Made by a program: the position numbers and the translations under genes | Shown: positions 11,470-23,687 of the stretch, piece by piece | How the letters are laid out: every line of letters starts with the position of its first letter | How positions within the stretch are numbered: the first letter of the stretch is position 1 | NCBI GenBank assembly: GCA_032716605.1 | Contig: CM064501.1 | Coordinates: 21,914,358-21,978,357 of the forward strand | Length of the DNA stretch: 64,000 bases | Reading direction: 5' to 3' | Source: Paralithodes platypus | Taxonomy: Eukaryota; Arthropoda; Malacostraca; Decapoda; Lithodidae | The notes under the pieces: model-generated | Told to the model about the DNA's origin: nothing | Database searches by the model: none | The model's input: only the letters and a program-made list of their open reading frames with translations

Positions 11470-11619
11470 GTTGTAGTTCTTTATTATAGGCTAATATCGT
11501 CGCGCATACAGTAGGCTCTGCATTGAGAGAGTTAAATTAAAAAACATTTATGGATCTGAATGATGAATCGGAATAATAATAAGCAAAACTAGGGGATGCA
11601 GGGAAGCCTAGACAGAAGA

Positions 11620-12000
11620 CTAAAAACGTTGTGTGGGACCCCATTTTATTATGTTCATATTTCTTACAATTGTATCTTGGTTGCAGGTATATGACGACAT
11701 GGGTGCATAATAAGTATTGGTAGTGTAAGTAACAGATAACGTTTATGAGAGGGGTTGGGTGTGAAAGGGATCTGCCGTGTGTGGGCCACTTGGCTCTTGC
11801 AAACTTCCATTTCATATTGCTTGCATGTGGAAGGGATCTGCCAGATCCCATACACAGCTAATCTCTCTCTCTCATTTGCACATCGTTATACAAATGAGGC
11901 AGATCCCTTACACATGCAACCAAAATGAAAATGGGAGCCTGCAGAGAGCCAGTGGGCCACACAAGGCAGATCCCTTTCACACCCAACCTATCTCATACAC
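11620..12000. repeat. facing fragments of CR1 3' tails
   Basis: One fragment in plus orientation (about 11625-11845) contains GGGTTGGGTGTGAAAGGGAT, and a second in minus orientation (about 11885-11992) contains its reverse complement. Both match the 3' tail of the CR1 element at 43950-44181. They are severely 5'-truncated LINE insertions or a SINE sharing that tail. Their inverted arrangement could form a stem in RNA. 11475-11620 shows nothing recognisable. The mirror copy is at 30680-31045. Confidence 0.65.
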
Positions 12001-12024
12001 ATATGTTACTTAGGCGAATACCGT

Positions 12025-12152
12025 CCAACTCGGCCCATTGTCAACTCGGCCCATTACCAACTCGGCCCATCAAATACCAACTCGGCCCATTATATACCAA
12101 CTCGGCCCACATGGCCCATTACCAACTCGGCCTATTATATACCAACTCGGCC
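12025..12152 (+). repeat. left subterminal array, seven CCAACTCGGCCC units
   Basis: Seven units (one TCAACTCGGCCC, one ending in CCT, one ending in CCG) are separated by 4-15 bp AT-rich spacers such as ATTA, ATCAAATA and ATTATATA. An eighth unit lies just beyond the nested solo LTR at 15861, which shows that the LTR landed inside the array. Spacers are short and unequal, so this is not a CRISPR array. Confidence 0.9.
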
Positions 12153-12162
12153 GATTAAATAC

Positions 12163-15100
12163 TAAAATGCCCCAGAACGAGAAGCCCAGCACAGAAGCCA
12201 CGAACGAACACCACACAGAAACACCCAAAAGAAAGGTCCACAGAACGAAAGGACCAGCTAACCGAGCCAGCCAATTCAGACAGGCCCAAGCCCGCAGGGC
12301 TAAGCAGCTCCAGGCCGCACCTACCTACCCCTTCTAAACTGACCATTTTTCCACACCTCACGTACACTACCCCCTCGTGTCCTACACTTCTAACTACAAT
12401 GATGATGAACAGGAATATACATTCATATTAAAAACACCCATGCCCTGTCCCCAGGTTGAGCCAATGCCAACAAAGCAGACAGCCATATATCTATGTATGT
12501 TCTTACATCCGAGAAGTAGATGTTATATATCTTAGAAGTTAAAACACCCACGCCTGTCCCTAGACCTCGTATATCAATTTCCATGACGAGTATAGATATA
12601 TGTAACCCGTGCTCAGTCGCCCCTTGCATTGTTCCTCTAGTAACTAAGTGTCTCTATAATATTAACTGCCACCAGTATTGATACGACATAGCGGCACGTC
12701 CTAATGTCGTATTGTGCCAAGTGCAGATCAACCAGTTTTCATCACCTTATTAGGACAACGACTATAATGTCGTCGTTCATCGATGTATTCAATCCTTAGG
12801 TTACGTATTAATATTAACATTCCCTAACCTATCTTGTCTTGCCAGACTAAGTTTCTGAAGACCCATCGCCCCTATAAATCTATGTATTTAATCCTTAGTT
12901 TAAGTATTGGTGTTAGTGTCTCTATAATATTAACTGCCACCAGTATTGATACGACATAGCGGCACGTCCTAATGTCGTATTGTGCCAAGTGCAGATCAAC
13001 CAGTTTTCATCACCTTATTAGGACGACGACTATAATGTCGTCGTTCATCTATGTATTCAATCCTTAGTTTATGTACACATGTTAACATTCCCTAACATAT
13101 CTTGTCTTGCCAGACTAAGTTTCTGAAGAATCATCGCCCATAAAATCTATGTATTCAATCCTTAGGTTAAGTATCTTTATCCGCCATTGTGTTCAGCTTT
13201 TTCCAGTTACTTCTCCACAATTGTTATACGTCTTCCAATCACCTCCTTCGTATCCACAGTCCACACTACGCCAATTTGCTTCGTGTCCTACACCTCTTAC
13301 CCCAACCAGATTGTATAGATAACCTTAGTACCAGTATCTGTCATAAGTACCTCAAAACAATAACGAAGTACCCCTACGAACTGCCGTTTTTCTTGGTATA
13401 TATTTCATAGAAAACGCAGTTCCCAGGGACAACTAGACGTGCAAAAGCTTGTGCCAACTAATAATATCCATAACCCCTCGTACTGACGAAGAATAATACA
13501 CCATGTTTTTCCCCACTTTTACCCACAGTCAAGCACACACCTACAGTTCACCTCCTTCTTCCCCCCCAGCCCCACAGTCCACATAATTCTATCTTTTCCA
13601 GACTCATATACCACCCATTAGTTGCAATCCCCGGTAGCATTTGGCTAACGTACTTTCACTGCCTTTTCAAACTCCAATATCAACTGCAGCCTAATGCCAT
13701 CCCCACGCCCAGAGACCTTAGGGTCAAATTTCCCTATGTCCCCCCTGAACTCCTCCCCTCTCATTAAAATACCCCGCGCTTCTCGACTCTTGTCCGACCT
13801 AGCCTCTCTCTCATACCTCTTGAAGATCCTTGATTTTTCCATTGCTAACGCTCTCCAACCTTTTATATATATACTCCTATCCTGCCTGCCTTCCCTTAGC
13901 AGGCCAGAACAACATTAGAAACTTTACTAACCCCTTGCATGCCATCTATTCTCTTACAACCTATTCACAACTCTGCACCCAATGGTCGTCGGTGCGAGGC
14001 TAGCCGCCTCACCAGTAACTAACTTCTATTGCCATACTTCCAGATAAATGTGGCAGAGTTAGCAACCAGTCTCCACCACATCCAGCAAACCATACAATTA
14101 ACAAACCAACCGATTAAAACCAGCTAGCCAAGGCACCTTCGGTTTGGATATTAAGAAGACCCACATCTGTCTCATAAACAGAGGGTTATTACAAACACTG
14201 GTGATATGGCAAGCCCCTAGCCACAGCCGCCGGACGACCATCCCAGAGAGAGAGCGCCCGGCTACCCTTTTTGTTTTACCCACCCGAGGAGGGAGACCCC
14301 CACCCCCGCGGAGGTATACCTGACCCCTGTTTTGACTTCCGGGTCATTGCCAGGTAGCCTAGGAATTCTTCCTATCCATGAACTAACCATGCATGTCTAA
14401 CCCCCTTACTCACCTCTCTGTACCCACAATAACCCATTCACCTGTTTTGCATACTCGGATAGTCAAATTAGCACCTCAGCTAGGCAATAGAATGAAGACT
14501 GAGCAATATAAGAGAGACGCCCCTATCACAGCTGCCACAGTCCTCCCCGCAAAGTAGATCCAGTCTCCCTCCCATAAATACTTCCAGTATAGCCAAAATA
14601 GTACCTTTTACTAAGGCTCAGTTATATCACAAATTGAAGGCTTCCTATAGCCATGTGCCACAACAGTAATCACCATCTTACCTAGTCCCCATATCTATTG
14701 AGAACTCAAATAAGTCCATAAGACTCGAGATCCCTATTGTCTACAGGGTCCAGAACCGAGCCTATAAACCTAGCTCCCGCCCCCAGTCAAATCAGTTGAA
14801 AGTTAGACACCAACCAGTGGTCACTACCCTGAAGTTAACCTCTAGCTCTGCCCTTGTGTTGTTCCGGAGTTGAGAGATTCCCGAGCCGGCAGACTCCATG
14901 GCAGAAGTTAAATAGAAGAGCTGTCCATGTACAAGTCCAACGTGCACCTTATAACCTTCACACAAATTAGTGGGTATATAAGTGTGTAGCCAGCACCGAT
15001 CGTCAAGAGATCAGACTTGAGAACTTCCTACATTTGGACCACCTGGACGGCCGAGGAACCAGTCGTTAGCCCCCAACATCACCGGAAGCAAGATAACCAG

Positions 15101-15856
15101 GACCAGACCCACAAATACTATTCAAGATTCATGTTACTAGTACTAAGTGTTATAGTACCAGTTCGACATTCACTTATTAACTTTTCTATGAAGTGGCTAT
15201 AACTTGCCCAGTGTAACTCATATTTAACCATTCCATTTGGGACGTTACTAAGCGTCTCAGTGTTCATAATTAACAGGCGACATTGACTCTCGTAATTACC
15301 TTATTCAGATATTAAAAACCCTAGTGATATCTACCGTTGCCCACTGATTTGTGTTCTACGTATTTCTGTCATAGGAATATAAATCTTAGATCAGTACCCC
15401 CTTGAGGTTACTAGAATTGCCGTGTTCAGAAATATATGCGTATCTAAATTCTAAACTGTGAGCTGCTACTTGGGCACGGCGACCTGCCAGGAAAGAAATC
15501 TAATTAGTGAAATTGAATACATAAATACGTTGAGGTCTTCCAGTATAATAAACCTTGCTAACTAAATCCGTGAATCAGAAGAGTATACCTGAACGTTGGG
15601 AAGTGGGAGGACTAGGCTCCATCCAGATCCGCTAATGCTAGCAGTTCCCTTTCTATTATTGTTTTGTACGAGTCTTACTATCTTTCTATGCTCTTTATTC
15701 ACCTATCTAAATAAAAGTGATCGTGTGTCGTGTTACCGTGTGTTTATTTTGTGTTCTCTATTCCTCATACCTTGTATTGTGCATGCAGCCTTATATACCC
15801 AGTCAGATAGAGCCCACATTACCCAAGTTAATCCTGTAGAAAAACAGGGCATAACA
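12163..15856 (+). mobile_element. solo LTR of the long-LTR family
   Basis: A single LTR with the family ends TAAAATGCCCC and GGGCATAACA is flanked by the 5-bp direct repeat AATAC at 12158-12162 and 15857-15861. An intact target duplication around one LTR indicates insertion followed by LTR-LTR recombination. It differs from the other two LTRs by many substitutions and indels, so it is an older or different subfamily member. It carries an extra ~268-bp internal tandem duplication, and the AATAAA near its end is at about 15710. Confidence 0.9.
12648..13180 (+). repeat. ~268-bp tandem duplication within the solo LTR
   Basis: The block beginning GTGTCTCTATAATATTAACT occurs at 12648 and again at 12916, each followed by the GACGAC/GTCGTC hairpin region. 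The other LTR copies have one such block. The block ends share an ATCCTTAG-TTAAGTATT motif that occurs twice in the normal LTR, a plausible substrate for unequal pairing. The mirror copy is at 31693-32225. Confidence 0.85.
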
Positions 15857-16243
15857 AATACCAACTCGGACCACATGGCCCAATGCCCTTATGGTTTTTA
15901 TTCTAGGCTACTATACGAATCTTAGGCTAAATGAACAGACTATAAACAATTTAAAACGACTTTTGAAACAACTTTATTATTACAGGAGTCAGTGATAAGA
16001 TATAATATGTATATTGTATACATAATCTTTATACAAAACATTAGTTAGTTTAGGAAGGACCTTAGCATTCAAACAGACAGCAGTCCCTCCTGCAAAGGAC
16101 GCGCATCCTTGAAGCATACTAAGCATTGATTAGCCATTGTGTTCATTGTAGCGATGCAGTGTAAGAAGGGTAAGATTTGTTAGTTTCTCCAACTTAATTA
16201 ACTTTGCACTGTTTTCTGTTTGATTCACTCACTCGACCACTGC

Positions 16244-16736
16244 TTAAACACCTTAAGAGCGGCCCTATGCGGTTTATTTATATGTCCCGCCCAGCGGGGT
16301 GTTTTTAGCCAAAATAGGGCTGTTTACGTGATCATTTTCATGCCTAAATAAGACCCAGAACGTAAAACAAGTAATCTATCCCTGAAAGGGCATAAACAGA
16401 GCTTTCGAATGACACCATAACGATCCTTTTATGATGGCTAGTTTTCTTGCAATAACCGTTGCAACGCGAGTGCAAAAAGCATGTAATTAGCCACTTTCCC
16501 GATACAATTCCTTATATAGCGAGTGAGAGAGGGAGGAGGGAGCTGGGATTTCGTATCAGTATGTTCGCCGCGGTGGTCTGGAGCAGTCATACGCTCGCTA
16601 CTCTCCTGCCACCACTTGTCTCTCTCTCTCAGCAACATTACGTGCTGAAATTGCCACTCGACCTATGTCGAGCGCCGCCACATAGTCAAGCTTTATTAAA
16701 TACGACTTATGTGGTGAGCCGCTAATTAAGGGTTAA
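16244..16736 (-). mobile_element. TTAA-flanked MITE, family A (copy in hAT-like element)
   Basis: About 485 bp between TTAA sites, with one end reading TTAACACCTTAMGAGCGGCC and the other TTAACCCTTAATTAGCGGC on the opposite strand. Landmarks shared by all copies are a GAGAGAGGGAGGAGGGAGCT purine block, a GGTCTGGAGCAGTCATACGC block and a CACCCCGCTGGGCGG block. The ends and TTAA site fit a non-autonomous piggyBac-like element. Short ORFs of 62-86 codons recur in the family, but they overlap on both strands and are not credible genes. Confidence 0.85.
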
Positions 16737-16933
16737 TCATCTTCGAAACATTTAATTTTATACATGTATATAATAAAAGTATTATTAATACATATATCGT
16801 ATGTAGTTGACTCAACTCATTGTATCATTAATTTTCTTTGACTCCTTTCTTTACCAGTGGTGCGCCTACTTATAGGCTATTGACTCAAACCAATAAAGTA
16901 ATACATTGTTCGAAGCACTGATTATTAAAGTTT

Positions 16934-17277
16934 TTAGTGGTTTGAATTAATATAAGTATATATGTCCACCAAATACAATGATAGCCTACCACTGATTTTG
17001 AAACAGATTAACTATCAAAACACGAAACATTGACAAAACTTTAATAATCAGACGTGCTTCGAACAATGTATTACTTTATTGGTTTGAGTCAATAGCCTAT
17101 AAGTCTTTTAGTGGTTTGAGTCAATATATGATATTGACTCAAACCACTAAAGTAATACATTGGTCGAAGCAATGATTATTAAAGTTTGTCAACGTTACGT
17201 GTTTTGAAAATTAATCTCTTTCAAATCAGTGTATCATGTATTTGGTGGACCTATTTATGTTAATTCAAACCACTGAA
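16934..17277. repeat. ~340-bp palindrome (foldback structure)
   Basis: The arms run from a TTAGTGGTTTGAATTAATAT-type start to the matching CAAACCACTGAA end, with GTCCACCAAATACA pairing to TGTATTTGGTGGAC. The centre is AATATATGATATT near 17130. Each arm is ~165 bp, with a small asymmetric insertion carrying GCCTATAAG in the left arm. Upstream, 16870-16935 repeats part of the arm in inverted orientation. It could be a separate foldback MITE or the core of the hAT-like element. The mirror at 35967-36307 is cleaner. Confidence 0.8.
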
Positions 17278-17324
17278 GTCTGAATCCATTGTTAAAAAAA
17301 CTGATTAAAGATTTTCAAATAAAT

Positions 17325-17445
17325 GGGCCGAGTTGGTAGTGAAAGACGGGCCGAGTTGGTAATGCAAGGACGGGCCGAGTTGGTTGTAAGTGGGCCGAGT
17401 TGGTAATCTTAGATGGGCCGAGTTGGGAAAAGGGCCGAGTTTGGC
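17325..17445 (-). repeat. right subterminal array, six GGGCCGAGTTGG units
   Basis: Six units of the reverse complement of the left-array motif are separated by spacers of about 5-15 bp. They end 5 bp before the right target duplication TACTTAGG. The last two units carry single-base indels relative to the mirror copy at 36354-36473, consistent with sequence errors near the contig end. Confidence 0.9.
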
Positions 17446-17460
17446 TGTACTACTTAGGGC

Positions 17461-17755
17461 TACACTACTTACTATACACCAATGTTATCATATACCTGCA
17501 ACCAAGATATAATTGCAAGAAATAGGAACGTAAGAAAATGGGAATCAGCAGAGATCCAATTGACCCATACAAAATAGATCCCTTTCACACCCAACCCATC
17601 TTATAAACTCTCTCTCCCTCTCTCACACACACAAATGAGAACATAAGTAAACAGGAGTCTGCAGAGAGCTGATTGGGTCACACACGGCAGATCCCTTTCA
17701 CACACAACCAATCTCTCTCTCTCTCACACACAAATGAGAAACATAAGAACATATC
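17461..17755 (-). repeat. reversed CR1-tail fragments and CT-rich microsatellites
   Basis: Two successive segments contain the reverse complement of the CR1 3' tail, each with GCAGATCCCTTTCACAC or its near match and separated by CTCTCTC/CACACA runs. They resemble 44183-44515 and 56242-56690. They lie directly upstream of the CR1 5' region. Confidence 0.6.
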
Positions 17756-17850
17756 CAGTTGCCCTCGGACCCTTGACCAGTGCGGACGTCCCCAGTGACC
17801 CGCTAGGTACCGGTTTACCCTTAGTGAGGTCCTAGTGAACTTTCTTAGTG

Positions 17851-18734
17851 ATGGCTGTTGTTGATGAGTCTGCTGTCTCCTCCCATACTCTCCAGCTTTG
17901 TCTTGCCTTGCAAGAAAGACTGGAGAGTGTGGAGCAGGAGATTCAGTGTCTCAAAGATGAAAATTTGGCCTTGAGACTAGCTATGGCGGAAAAAAAGTTT
18001 GAGGCTACCGGAAGTGTTCCCAGGGATCGTGAAGGCGCTTGGAAAGTGGTGTCAACTAGAGCAACGGCCAGGAAGCTGAAAAGGCAGCCAGTCAAGACCC
18101 ACAACACTTCAGCACCTTGGCTGATGAGAGTAAAATGGCGATGAAAAGTGGCGATAATCGCCCCCCCCCCCCCCCCCCCCCCTCCAAGAAGGGCAAAGTG
18201 GGGGGCTAGTGAGAGCGGGGGAAGAGGGGGGGGGGGGGGGTGGGGGGGGGAGGGGTCTTTGCTTGGCATGGTGCTGCCAAAACCAACTTGCTGCTGCACC
18301 GGCCGGAACAAAAAAGGGAAAAAATAAAGGCTAAGTGCTGGTTTTCATTAATCGGTGAATTTCCATTTGGTTAGATACGACTTGGGGGCAGGGCAACCAA
18401 AAAACCACTCAGGTTGTGGGGAAAGTTGGTCTGCCCTACGTGGCCTTTGGTGGCCGGAGGGGCGGGAGGGGCGGGGTGGGCCTGGATCTGAGGGAAGATA
18501 AACCAAAAAAAATGCTTGTACTGGAAGTTGAGGTGGGGGAAGGGGACCACCACGCATCATCTTCCTCAATGCAGGGGGTAGCAAAACGACATATGGGAGA
18601 TTGCAGGGGGGACTCCCTGAGGGAAGTTGCTCTCCAAGTATGCCAGGGGAAATGGTTGTGAGGAGGATCAAAGGGGGAAAAAAGGTTGGGAGGTTCGAGT
18701 TTCCTGTGGTTAAACAGGATCCTGCCTAAAAAAA
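17851..18734 (+). pseudogene. CR1 ORF1, left-contig copy, heavily indel-damaged
   Basis: The start ATG at 17851 opens a frame for a coiled-coil-like N-terminus (QERLESVEQEIQCLKDENLA) that stays readable to about 18144. It then meets a 20+ base C run and long G runs. The same sequence at 36876-37559 continues into an SGNH hydrolase domain. Here there are dozens of one- or two-base insertions, mostly extra homopolymer bases. They look like consensus errors near a contig end rather than evolutionary decay, because the right-contig copy lacks them. Confidence 0.7.
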
Positions 18735-19050
18735 GGGTCGCAGGGGACGGATTCGACGGAAACCGGGGGCGCCCAAGTTCGACCGAATTGCCGTGCGGAA
18801 ACGTCTATGCTCGCGGGGATTCATCGGGGGAAATGGTCTCTGTCCCACAGCCCGTCGCAATCGGTCCAATAATTTTTTACGGGCCAATCGTCTAATTGTA
18901 CTTTTCAACCCCTTGGGGTTTTCAGGTGTGTGATAAATTGGTGGGATATTGAATTAGGCGAAAGTTTTTCACCAACCAATACCCTTATGAACTTAGTCCT
19001 AATGAAACTAGTATTTTTATGTGTACCACAAAAAGTAAGACCATCGAAGC
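18735..19050 (+). mobile_element. start of MULE-like element, truncated by the assembly gap
   Basis: The left inverted terminal repeat of the Mutator-like element (GGGTCGCAGG onwards) begins here with many inserted bases, and the contig ends inside it. The last bases before the gap match 37785-37802 in the right contig. Confidence 0.7.
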
Positions 19051-19150
19051 NNNNNNNNNNNNNNNNNNNNNNNNNNNNNNNNNNNNNNNNNNNNNNNNNN
19101 NNNNNNNNNNNNNNNNNNNNNNNNNNNNNNNNNNNNNNNNNNNNNNNNNN
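19051..19150. other. 100-N assembly gap
   Basis: Exactly 100 N's, a conventional scaffold placeholder of unknown true length. The sequence before it corresponds to the right contig up to 37802, and the sequence after it corresponds to the left contig from 349. Confidence 0.98.
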
Positions 19151-21326
19151 TTCTAATAGCTTACTTGAGGATATTTTAACGGGAACATTAGGTAAATATT
19201 TACCAATATTTGGTTTGGGTTTTCTAGATTTACACCAGACCCATAGGCATAGGCTAACACCCAATTTTTACCCTCACCAAATTACATCCCTCACTCAGTA
19301 GAAGCCTTTGGTACCAGGAGTTGCGCCACCTGTCAGTTTTCGCACCCAATTACAAGTTTCGCAGGTAGAGGTGTCGATACTTGGGAGGAGTTGGTTCGCT
19401 ATCTAATGATTTCGCCTACCTAGTGGTTCGGACAAATAGCTATTAATTTTTGGAATATTAGACTATAGATAATGTCTTGGTGTGTGGATACACTCCATTT
19501 TATTGTTTTATACTCTAGCCCACTGTAAATTAAACACAACCATAAACACTTGTCTGAATAATTGTTGTGTGTGTAAAACGTCCCCAGAACGAGATTCAAA
19601 GCCCCACCACAGAAGCCACGAACGAAACCACAACACAGCATAATACCCAAAGGAAAGGTCAACAGAATAGTTTGAAATGCGAACAGCTGATACGAGCCAG
19701 CCAATTCAGACAGGCCCAAGCCCGCAGGGCTAAGCAGCTCCAGGGCCGAACATAGATACCCCTTCTAATGTCTGCCCATTTTTCCACACCTCACGTAGAT
19801 TCACCACCCTCGTGATCCTAACACTCTTAACATATTCGCAAAGATGATGAACAGGAAAGATAATCCCCCCCCACACATATTAAAAACAACCATGCCCATG
19901 TCCCTATGTTGAGCCAATGCAAACACATCAGACAGCAATAAGTATATCTATGTATGTTCTTACATCCTGAGGAAGTAGATGTTATATATCTTAGAAGTTT
20001 AAAAACACCCAAGCATGTCCCTAGACCTTGTAGATCATTTCCCATGACGAGTATAGAGATATGTAACCCATGCTCAGTCGCACCCTTGCATTGTTCCTCC
20101 TGTAACTAAGTGTCTCTCAATATTTAACTGACACCAAGTATTGATACGACATAGCGCAACTGTGCCTTGTGTCGTATTGTCGCCAAGTACAGATCAACCC
20201 AGGTTTCATCACCTTATTAGGACGACGACTATAATGTCGCCCGTCGATCATAGATGTATGCAATCCTTAGTTTAAGTATTAATATTATAACATTCCTCAA
20301 TATCTTGTCTCTGCCAGACGAAGCTTAGAAGGACCCATCGCCCCATAAATCTATGTATTCAATCCTTAGGTTAAGTTAGTTTTATCTGCCATTGTGTTCA
20401 CCTTTTTCCATTTACTTTTCCACAATTGTCATACGTCTTCCCCTTGCATCCTTCGTATCCACAGTCCACACTCCGCCAATTTACTTCGTGTCATACACCT
20501 CTTACCCCAACCAGAGATTGTATAAGATAACCGTGTTAACAGTATCGGTCATAAGTACCCCGAAACAATAACTAAGTACACCCCTACGACAAACTGCCGC
20601 TGGTGTTGGTATATATATATATTTCATAGAAAACGCAAGTTCCCAGGCGCCAACCAACTAAATAGTATCCATAACCCCTCGGACTGATCACAATAAACTC
20701 TATCTTTTCCAGACTCATATATTCCACCCCATAGTTGCATTCCCTGGTAGCATGGGCTAACGTATATTCTACTGCATTTCAAAACTCCCATATCAACTAA
20801 AAAATTGCAGCCTAATGACACCCCCGATGCCCAGAGACCTTAGGGTCAAATTCCCCTATAGCCCTCTTGCTGTGAGTCGACTCCCCCCCTCTCATTATAA
20901 GACCGGCAGTTCTTCTACGTTGTCAGACCTTCAAGCCTCTCTCTCATACCTCTCAAGCTCCTTGAAGTGTCCGTTGCTAACGCTCTCCCCAAAAAAACCC
21001 CCCTTTTTTTTATAACATCTAATCATATCCAGCCTACCTTCACTTCGTAGGGCCCAGAACAACATTAGAACTTTACTAGCCCCGTGCATGCCATTCTATT
21101 CTCTTACAACCCATTCACAACCCTGCACCCAATGGTCGTTGGTGCGAGGCGGCTAGACCGCCTCGCCAGTAACTAACTTCTATTGACATACTTCCAAGAT
21201 AAAATGGGCAAAGCAGAGTTAGCAAACCAAGTCTTTTTTCCCACCCCCACCAAATCCAGCAAACCCTACAATTAACAACCAGCCGAGTAAAACCAGCTAG
21301 CCAAGAACCTTCGGTTTTGGTATTAA

Positions 21327-21976
21327 CCGGCAAGAGCGATAGGCCTCACGGAAGGCTTCCTATAGGGAAACGCGATAGGCCTCACGGACGCAAGGGACCA
21401 TAAAAAAAGATGCTTTCCATAAAAAAAAAGGGGCCTATCAAAACAAAGGAATTTGTCTATAGGGGAGATAATTCCCTACAGTACTCATCCATGTAAATGT
21501 AAATCCACCCACCCCCTCTACCTCCTCCCCACCTATTATCTATCCCCCTCCCTCCCCACCTCAATTATCAACGATTTTCCTCTTATATCATAATTTATCG
21601 GTTATTGTTTTCTCTCACGGCGATTAATGTAGCACAAGTGGGGTGCAAAAGATCGTTATGCAACACCCAGAAACCGGCACACACCGAAACGCTATTGCTA
21701 GTTGAATCCCAGGACAGCGAGAGGGAGGGCTGCCTGTCTCTCTCTCTCGCCTGAGATTATGACCGGTGGCCAATATCTTCGTTTTGCACCACCCAAATGC
21801 TTTTACCACTTATTTAGCACTCTGAAGGTCCTATATACATCTAGATGTAAAATAAAAGGCATACCGAAACACAACTAATGCGTGTTATTTGGAAAATAAC
21901 GAATTCTGTCAGAAATCCCAGCGGCTAGAAATGACACAAACTACCCTAGCACCTACTGTCATATGCGCTTGTCAGG
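21327..21976. mobile_element. TTAA-flanked MITE family B, right-contig copy
   Basis: Same insert as 2344-2975, between TTAA at 21323-21326 and 21977-21980. It is 650 bp here, with extra bases typical of this error-rich stretch. Confidence 0.85.
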
Positions 21977-23687
21977 TTAAGGACACCCACATCTGTCTCC
22001 TACACAGAGCGGTTATTACAAAAACACTGGTGATATGGCAAGCCCCTAGGCCACAGCCTGCCCCGGACGAACCTACGAGACAGAGAGAGGGCGCCCAGCT
22101 CCCCCTTTTTTGCCCACCCGAGGAGGGGAGACCCCCACCCCCGCGGAGGTATACCTGGCCCCTGTTTTGACTTCTGAGTCAATTGCCAGGGTCGCACAGG
22201 AATTCTTCCTATCAATGAACTAACCACTGCAGGGGACTAACACCTTTACTAACCTCTATTAACTCGAAAATAACCCATTTACCGTTCTTGCATGCTCCGC
22301 TCACTAAATTAGCAACCTCAGCTATACCATAGAAGAAGATTGAACAATCTAAGAAGAGACGATCCTATCACAACCAAGCTGTCCCATCCTCCTCGCAAGT
22401 AGATCCAGTCTCCTTCCCATAAATACTTGCCAGTATATGCCAAAATAGTACCTCTTACTAACATCGGCTCAGTTATATGAAAATATAAAGGCTTCCTATA
22501 GGCCATGTGGCCACAACAGTAAATAACCAATCGTACCTAGGTCCCCATATCTATTGAGAGCTCAAATAAAGTCCATAGGACTCGAGATCCCTACTGTCTA
22601 CAGGGTCCAGAAACCGAGCCTATAAACTCTAGCTCCCGCCCCCAGTCAAATCAGTTTGAAAGCTAGACACCAACCAGTGGTCACTACCCGCAGTTAACTT
22701 ATAGCTCTGACCTTGTGTTGTTCCGGAGTTGAGATTCCAGAGCCGGCAGACTCCGTGGCAGATTTGGATAGAAGGACCTGCCCACGTATTTGAGAACTTC
22801 ACACATATGGACCCCCTGGACGGCCGCGGAACCAATCGTTAGCCCCCAACATCATGGACGCAAGATAACCAGGACCAGACCCATCAGATACTACCCAAGA
22901 TTCCCTTTATCAGTACGACATATTACAGTGCTGTTTAGAGATTCACTAATTAATATTTCTACGAAGTGGCTATCTCTTTGCCCCAGTATAATTCATATAA
23001 CCATTCAATTAGGAAGTGCTAAGCGTATCAGTGTTCAATAATTAACAGGCGATACTAACTCTCGTAATCAACCATACCCAGATATTATACCTAGAAGGAA
23101 ACCCTAGTGATATCTGAATGTTCGCCCACTGATTTGCGTTCTATGTATTTCTGAGACAAGAATATAAAACTTAGATCAGTACCCCCTGAGGTTACTAGAA
23201 TTCCCGTGCTCTAAAATACGCCGTGTCTAATCTAGTCTGTGAACTACTACTTGTGCACCAGAGCTACCAGTAATAAATCTAACAGTGAATATGATTCTAT
23301 AAGTAACATTGATGGTCTTCGGTATATAAACCTGTTGAATTAAAGCCAGTGATCAGAAGATTAATACCTGAACGTTGGAAGTGGGAGACTAGGCTCCATC
23401 CAGATCCACTTATGCTAGTGTTGTTCGATTCTATTACATTGTCTTGCACGAGTATTCTGCAGTGGTATATAAATAAACGTGATCGTGTAAATTGTTACTA
23501 TGTGTTTCTTTGTGTTCTCTATTCCTCATATCTTGTATTGTGCATGCAGCCTTATATACCCAGTCAATTAGAACTCACATTACCCAAGTTAATCCTGTAG
23601 AAAAACAGGGCATAACATTGGCGGCAGCGGTGGTTCTTGATTCGGATAAAAGGTTGCATTACACTGCAAGTTTGGAACAGTAGAAGC

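Larger units (their letters stand above)
12015..17450. mobile_element. hAT-like non-autonomous DNA transposon with inverted subterminal arrays
   Basis: The element is bracketed by the 8-bp direct repeat TACTTAGG at 12007-12014 and 17451-17458. Just inside each end lies an array of a CCAACTCGGCCC motif, pointing inward on the left and as its reverse complement on the right. The 8-bp duplication fits the hAT superfamily, and repeated short subterminal motifs are known transposase-binding arrangements in that group. No transposase is present. Of the 5.4 kb, ~3.7 kb is a nested solo LTR and ~0.5 kb a nested MITE, leaving ~1.25 kb of original element. Terminal inverted repeats outside the arrays are weak, so the superfamily is inferred from target-site length. 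Confidence 0.65.

Noticed and set aside
12025..12152. Regularly repeated 12-mers with spacers, resembling a CRISPR array
   Set aside because: Spacers are 4-15 bp, AT-rich and similar to each other. The repeat is too short, the genome is clearly eukaryotic, and an inverted array lies at the other end of a transposon.
18126..18300. Poly-C and poly-G runs forming Pro/Gly-rich ORFs
   Set aside because: Homopolymer expansion near a contig end. The partner copy at 37190-37220 lacks most of it.
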